64,000 nt of DNA from SpSt-333 sp964371615. Lineage in GTDB: Bacteria > Bacteroidota > Ignavibacteria > UBA10030 > UBA8401. Below, piece by piece: positions 61,796 to 64,000 of the stretch. The translations under genes were made by a program, and so were the position numbers. Each line of letters starts with the position of its first letter. Position 1 is the first letter of the stretch. The notes under the pieces were generated by a model. That model worked only from the letters and a program-made list of their open reading frames with translations, ran no database searches and was not told the origin of the DNA. Where the stretch lies: positions 496,001 to 560,000 of the forward strand of contig CAYJMS010000003.1 of assembly GCA_964371615.1 (NCBI GenBank), in the 5' to 3' direction.

Positions 61796-62629
61796 TTAAG
61801 GTGCATTTGCAATTTCTTTTAATGCAGCAACTATTGTCCACATATGCTGCCCAACATTTTGTCGAAGACGTTTTTCTGTAATATTTCTATTTTTATGATG
61901 AACAACTCCAATTCTATCTTTATTCACTTTACTTAGAGACTGTTCAATAATAGAATCGGAGTGATTTTTTGTTTGAATTAATGAAAAAGTGCCAGCAAGT
62001 TGTCCGAGTGTCTGTTTATTTATTTCAGGCTTTGTAAACGTTCTCGGTCCGCGTGTTGTTACAAAATTTAACCTTGTGCTTTTAATCCCAGAAAGAAGGT
62101 ATTTTTTTGACTCAACCTCCAGAATCTGACAAGCACTTTCAAATCCCTCTCTCCACTCAGATCTAATAAATTGATCATAAGAGTGGCCAAGCCATCGCCT
62201 AATAATTGTAGGTAATTTGTTTAATTCTGGCAATTCAACATTTAACGATAAATCTCGAGGAATAATTAACTGTGTAATATCTTGTTGATTAGATGAATAC
62301 AAGCCAATGCCAAGTTCTCGTAATTTATGTTCGTCTTCTAAAATTGTGCTTCTTTTTTGTTCAGGTATTACTACCGCTATTCGTATATCCTTATTGCTTG
62401 ATTTTCCATAAGACACCCAACTTTTTAAACGTTCAAAATTTAATTTTTCATCTATTTCAACAATCATTGTGGTTTTATCTCTGGTAGCAACAAAGGCGGG
62501 CGTATACGGGAATCCGATTTCATTCTTCTCAATTTTTACCTTATAACCCTTGCTTTCATAATCTGACAAGGAATTTAACGCAATTGGCATAAGCGTTTCA
62601 GAAACGGTATTGAAGTTATTTTTTCCCAT
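61796..62629 (-). CDS. Nuclease-like/HEPN-like protein of the AT-rich cassette
   Basis: 277 residues. N-terminal part (about 10-125): ETLMPIALNSLSDYESKGYKV followed by FPYTPAFVATRDKTTMIVEIDEK, which has the shape of a PD-(D/E)xK core, but the usual Asp is Ala (PAFVA) and ExK reads EID. C-terminal part (about 145-277): helices with R239-IGVV-H244, an R-x4-H motif as in HEPN ribonucleases, then a long closing helix (GQHMWTIVAALKEI). Both readings are inference; the protein is otherwise unknown to me. It follows the ParB-like gene with a 3-nt gap and is AT-rich. Confidence 0.55.
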   Translation of the reverse strand: MGKNNFNTVSETLMPIALNSLSDYESKGYKVKIEKNEIGFPYTPAFVATRDKTTMIVEIDEKLNFERLKSWVSYGKSSNKDIRIAVVIPEQKRSTILEDEHKLRELGIGLYSSNQQDITQLIIPRDLSLNVELPELNKLPTIIRRWLGHSYDQFIRSEWREGFESACQILEVESKKYLLSGIKSTRLNFVTTRGPRTFTKPEINKQTLGQLAGTFSLIQTKNHSDSIIEQSLSKVNKDRIGVVHHKNRNITEKRLRQNVGQHMWTIVAALKEIANAP

Positions 62630-62632
62630 AAC

Positions 62633-63577
62633 TTAATTTCGTTTCAAAAAATCTCTTATGCTATTTTCTAATTGCTCGAGGAGTAATTGGAAAGATGAAC
62701 TGGCATTATATTTTTTATTTTTAATATATTCGAGCTTTTCAATTAATCGTAAGGTAATTTGTTCAACATTATGAGTAAAATCGACTTCTTCAACAGTATC
62801 ATTGAACATATCATCGATTGAGTAATCATCATTATTGATAAGTCTATTAATCGCTGATTTTGCACTGATAGTACTGATCTCGTTTCGATCTACCGCATTA
62901 GCTAATTTTACCAATTTTCTGGGATCAACAGTACTGTTTATTATTTTTCGTTTAAATTTTTTGATAATGGTATTTCTTAAGGCTACCTCTTCTTTTTCAT
63001 CGATTATTGACTTTTTTCTTAGTGCCTCTGCACCCTTTGTAGCCTCTAATACTTGATCAACAGTTATTGTCTGTTGGGATTGCGGTTTTTCCAATTCGAC
63101 AATTAGCTCGTTAATTAGTTTTTGAGGTAGGGCTAATAATTTTTTTAATCTTCTCACTTCCCCTCTAGATATTGAGGCAATTCCAGAGAGTTCAATTTCA
63201 GTAGGCTTTCTTTTATTCCTTTTTGTAAACTCTGACTCTAAAACTTGCAATTTGAATGCGGTAGGTAACGGTAACCAATCCTTTCGAGCATTGTGTATTG
63301 CAAACATCATCATCAGATTTTGCATTTTGTCAGGTTTAGGTTGTATAATTACTGGGACACTAACTAATCCTAACTTCAGTGAACACCTCCATCGTCTTTC
63401 GCCGTCAAGCAAGAAATAATTTTTACCGTCTTGATAGACAGTAAGCGGCACAAGAATTCCCTGTTTGGCAATACTATCTTGTAAAGCATCAAGTTCATCC
63501 TGTCGGAAAATTAACCTTGGATTTTCAGGGTTTGTTTTAAGTATTTTTGGATTTATTAGGCGAACATTTTCTGCCAT
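62633..63577 (-). CDS. ParB/Spo0J-domain protein
   Basis: 314 residues from the ATG at 63577 (AAAGGAA upstream; the two extra residues would need a TTG). ParB N-terminal domain (about 5-95): NPENPRLIF, LQDSIAKQGILVPLTVY, and the CTP/nuclease motif LDGERRWRCSLKLG. Middle helix-turn-helix: PTEIELSGIASISRGEVRRLKKLLALP. The long C-terminal part is charged. No ParA gene is next to it; instead a DNA adenine methyltransferase is 43 nt upstream, so a role in defence, regulation or a mobile element is at least as likely as partition. Confidence 0.88.
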   Translation of the reverse strand: MAENVRLINPKILKTNPENPRLIFRQDELDALQDSIAKQGILVPLTVYQDGKNYFLLDGERRWRCSLKLGLVSVPVIIQPKPDKMQNLMMMFAIHNARKDWLPLPTAFKLQVLESEFTKRNKRKPTEIELSGIASISRGEVRRLKKLLALPQKLINELIVELEKPQSQQTITVDQVLEATKGAEALRKKSIIDEKEEVALRNTIIKKFKRKIINSTVDPRKLVKLANAVDRNEISTISAKSAINRLINNDDYSIDDMFNDTVEEVDFTHNVEQITLRLIEKLEYIKNKKYNASSSFQLLLEQLENSIRDFLKRN

Positions 63578-63620
63578 AAACAATTCCTTTCACGAAATTC
63601 AAATTTCTTATTGTTATTGT

Positions 63621-64000
63621 CTACAGGTTTGAAAATAAGATGACCTCTGAAACAATCCGTCTTTTTGAAGGATTGGATGCGATGGTAGAATGTCTTTGAA
63701 TGGTTTTCTTATGAAAACTCGGATACAATTTTAATATATCACTATGATTAGCGTTACTAATAAGTACTTTTACACCCCGTTGTGCTAATTTTGTGGCTAA
63801 TCTACTTAACCTTTCTTGATCATCCCATGAAAATATGTCTTCATTATATTCAATAAATCCATTGTTATTGTGACCAGTAACATAAGGAGGATCTAAATAA
63901 ACAAAGTCGCCTTTTTTTGTACTTGAAATAATTGATTCAAAATCTGATACTTTAATTTTTATCTGACTCCCGCTTAAAATTTTTGAGCAAAGAATTAAAT
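63621..64000 (-). CDS. D12-class N6-adenine DNA methyltransferase (C-terminal part, cut by window end)
   Basis: The leftward frame is open from the window end to the TAG at 63621-63623, giving the last 125 or so residues. It contains GDFVYLDPPY (the DPPY catalytic motif IV), then NNNGFIEYNEDIFSWDDQERL, VKVLISNANH and KRRIVSEVILFSN at the end, matching Dam/DpnM-type (class D12) methyltransferases that methylate adenine in GATC-like sites. The N-terminal SAM-binding FxGxG part lies beyond the window. AT-rich like the two genes after it. Reported although it has no start codon in the window. Confidence 0.9.
   Translation of the reverse strand, partial: LILCSKILSGSQIKIKVSDFESIISSTKKGDFVYLDPPYVTGHNNNGFIEYNEDIFSWDDQERLSRLATKLAQRGVKVLISNANHSDILKLYPSFHKKTIQRHSTIASNPSKRRIVSEVILFSNL

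Noticed and set aside
61666..61881. 71-codon plus-strand frame at the cassette edge
   Set aside because: Overlaps the end of the leftward 277-residue gene, has no ribosome site, and its composition looks like background.
62633..63577. Chromosomal ParB of a parABS system
   Set aside because: No parA or parS-like palindrome is visible; it sits in an AT-rich cassette beside a DNA methyltransferase, so a housekeeping partition role is not supported here.
1..64000. tRNA, rRNA or insertion sequence genes
   Set aside because: I looked at the intergenic regions and found no cloverleaf with CCA end, no rRNA-like stretch and no transposase or terminal inverted repeats of an IS.

Overview
The window is bacterial chromosome from the Bacteroidota/Ignavibacteriota side of the FCB group. 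The evidence is a type IX secretion (Por) C-terminal sorting domain on the first gene (NYPNPFNPSTT start, SGIYFYRM end), two TonB-dependent receptors with carboxypeptidase-like N-terminal domains, a HYC_CC_PP-type small protein, and recurring TAnnTTTG-like promoter elements. NYPNPFNPSTT-type tails are especially common in Ignavibacteria and relatives, so I favour that class; the exact lineage is inference. Most of the window is ordinary, densely coding chromosome. There are no rRNA or tRNA genes, no CRISPR array and no recognisable transposase.

Layout. 1-5 kb: end of a secreted sugar-epimerase-like protein, then a leftward group of globin, HYC_CC_PP protein, heavy-metal-associated (HMA) protein and TonB receptor that looks like a metal (probably copper) handling locus. 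5-11 kb: a secreted M49 peptidase coupled to a membrane protein, then metZ with two YeeE/YedE half-transporters, a sulfur import and assimilation operon behind a structured leader with an intrinsic terminator. 11-17 kb: a membrane glycosyltransferase, lon, dnaX and an ECF sigma factor. 17-27 kb: secreted or surface proteins, a GT2 enzyme, a TlpA-like thioredoxin, then LiaI/LiaF-like membrane proteins followed by a LytS/LytTR two-component system, and a PhzF protein. 28-35 kb (leftward): glgA, beta-carbonic anhydrase and a membrane partner; a DNA glycosylase; and a tightly coupled trio with an M1-peptidase-like protein that has lost its zinc site. 35-45 kb: lipocalin, second TonB receptor, an orphan ORF6N gene, Sua5, a secreted YciI-like protein, murB, two hydrolases, a full FKBP and an FKBP N-domain-only relative. 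44.6-49.9 kb (leftward): a five-gene envelope operon (LolA-like protein, two FtsX-type permeases, LolD-like ATPase, outer-membrane barrel). 50-61 kb: mixed metabolic and envelope genes including a PAS-UbiA fusion and an SRAP gene next to a GIY-YIG-like small protein; intergenic REP-like hairpins collect near 57.8-60.1 kb.

61.8-64 kb: a visibly AT-rich leftward cassette: a D12-class adenine DNA methyltransferase (cut by the window edge), a ParB-domain protein and a protein with a degenerate nuclease-like N-terminus and a HEPN-like C-terminus. It looks horizontally acquired and is the best candidate for an undescribed defence or modification system. The metZ leader, with mutually exclusive aptamer-like, antiterminator and terminator pairings, is the best candidate for a new RNA regulator. 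All assignments were made by reading the sequence, without searches.
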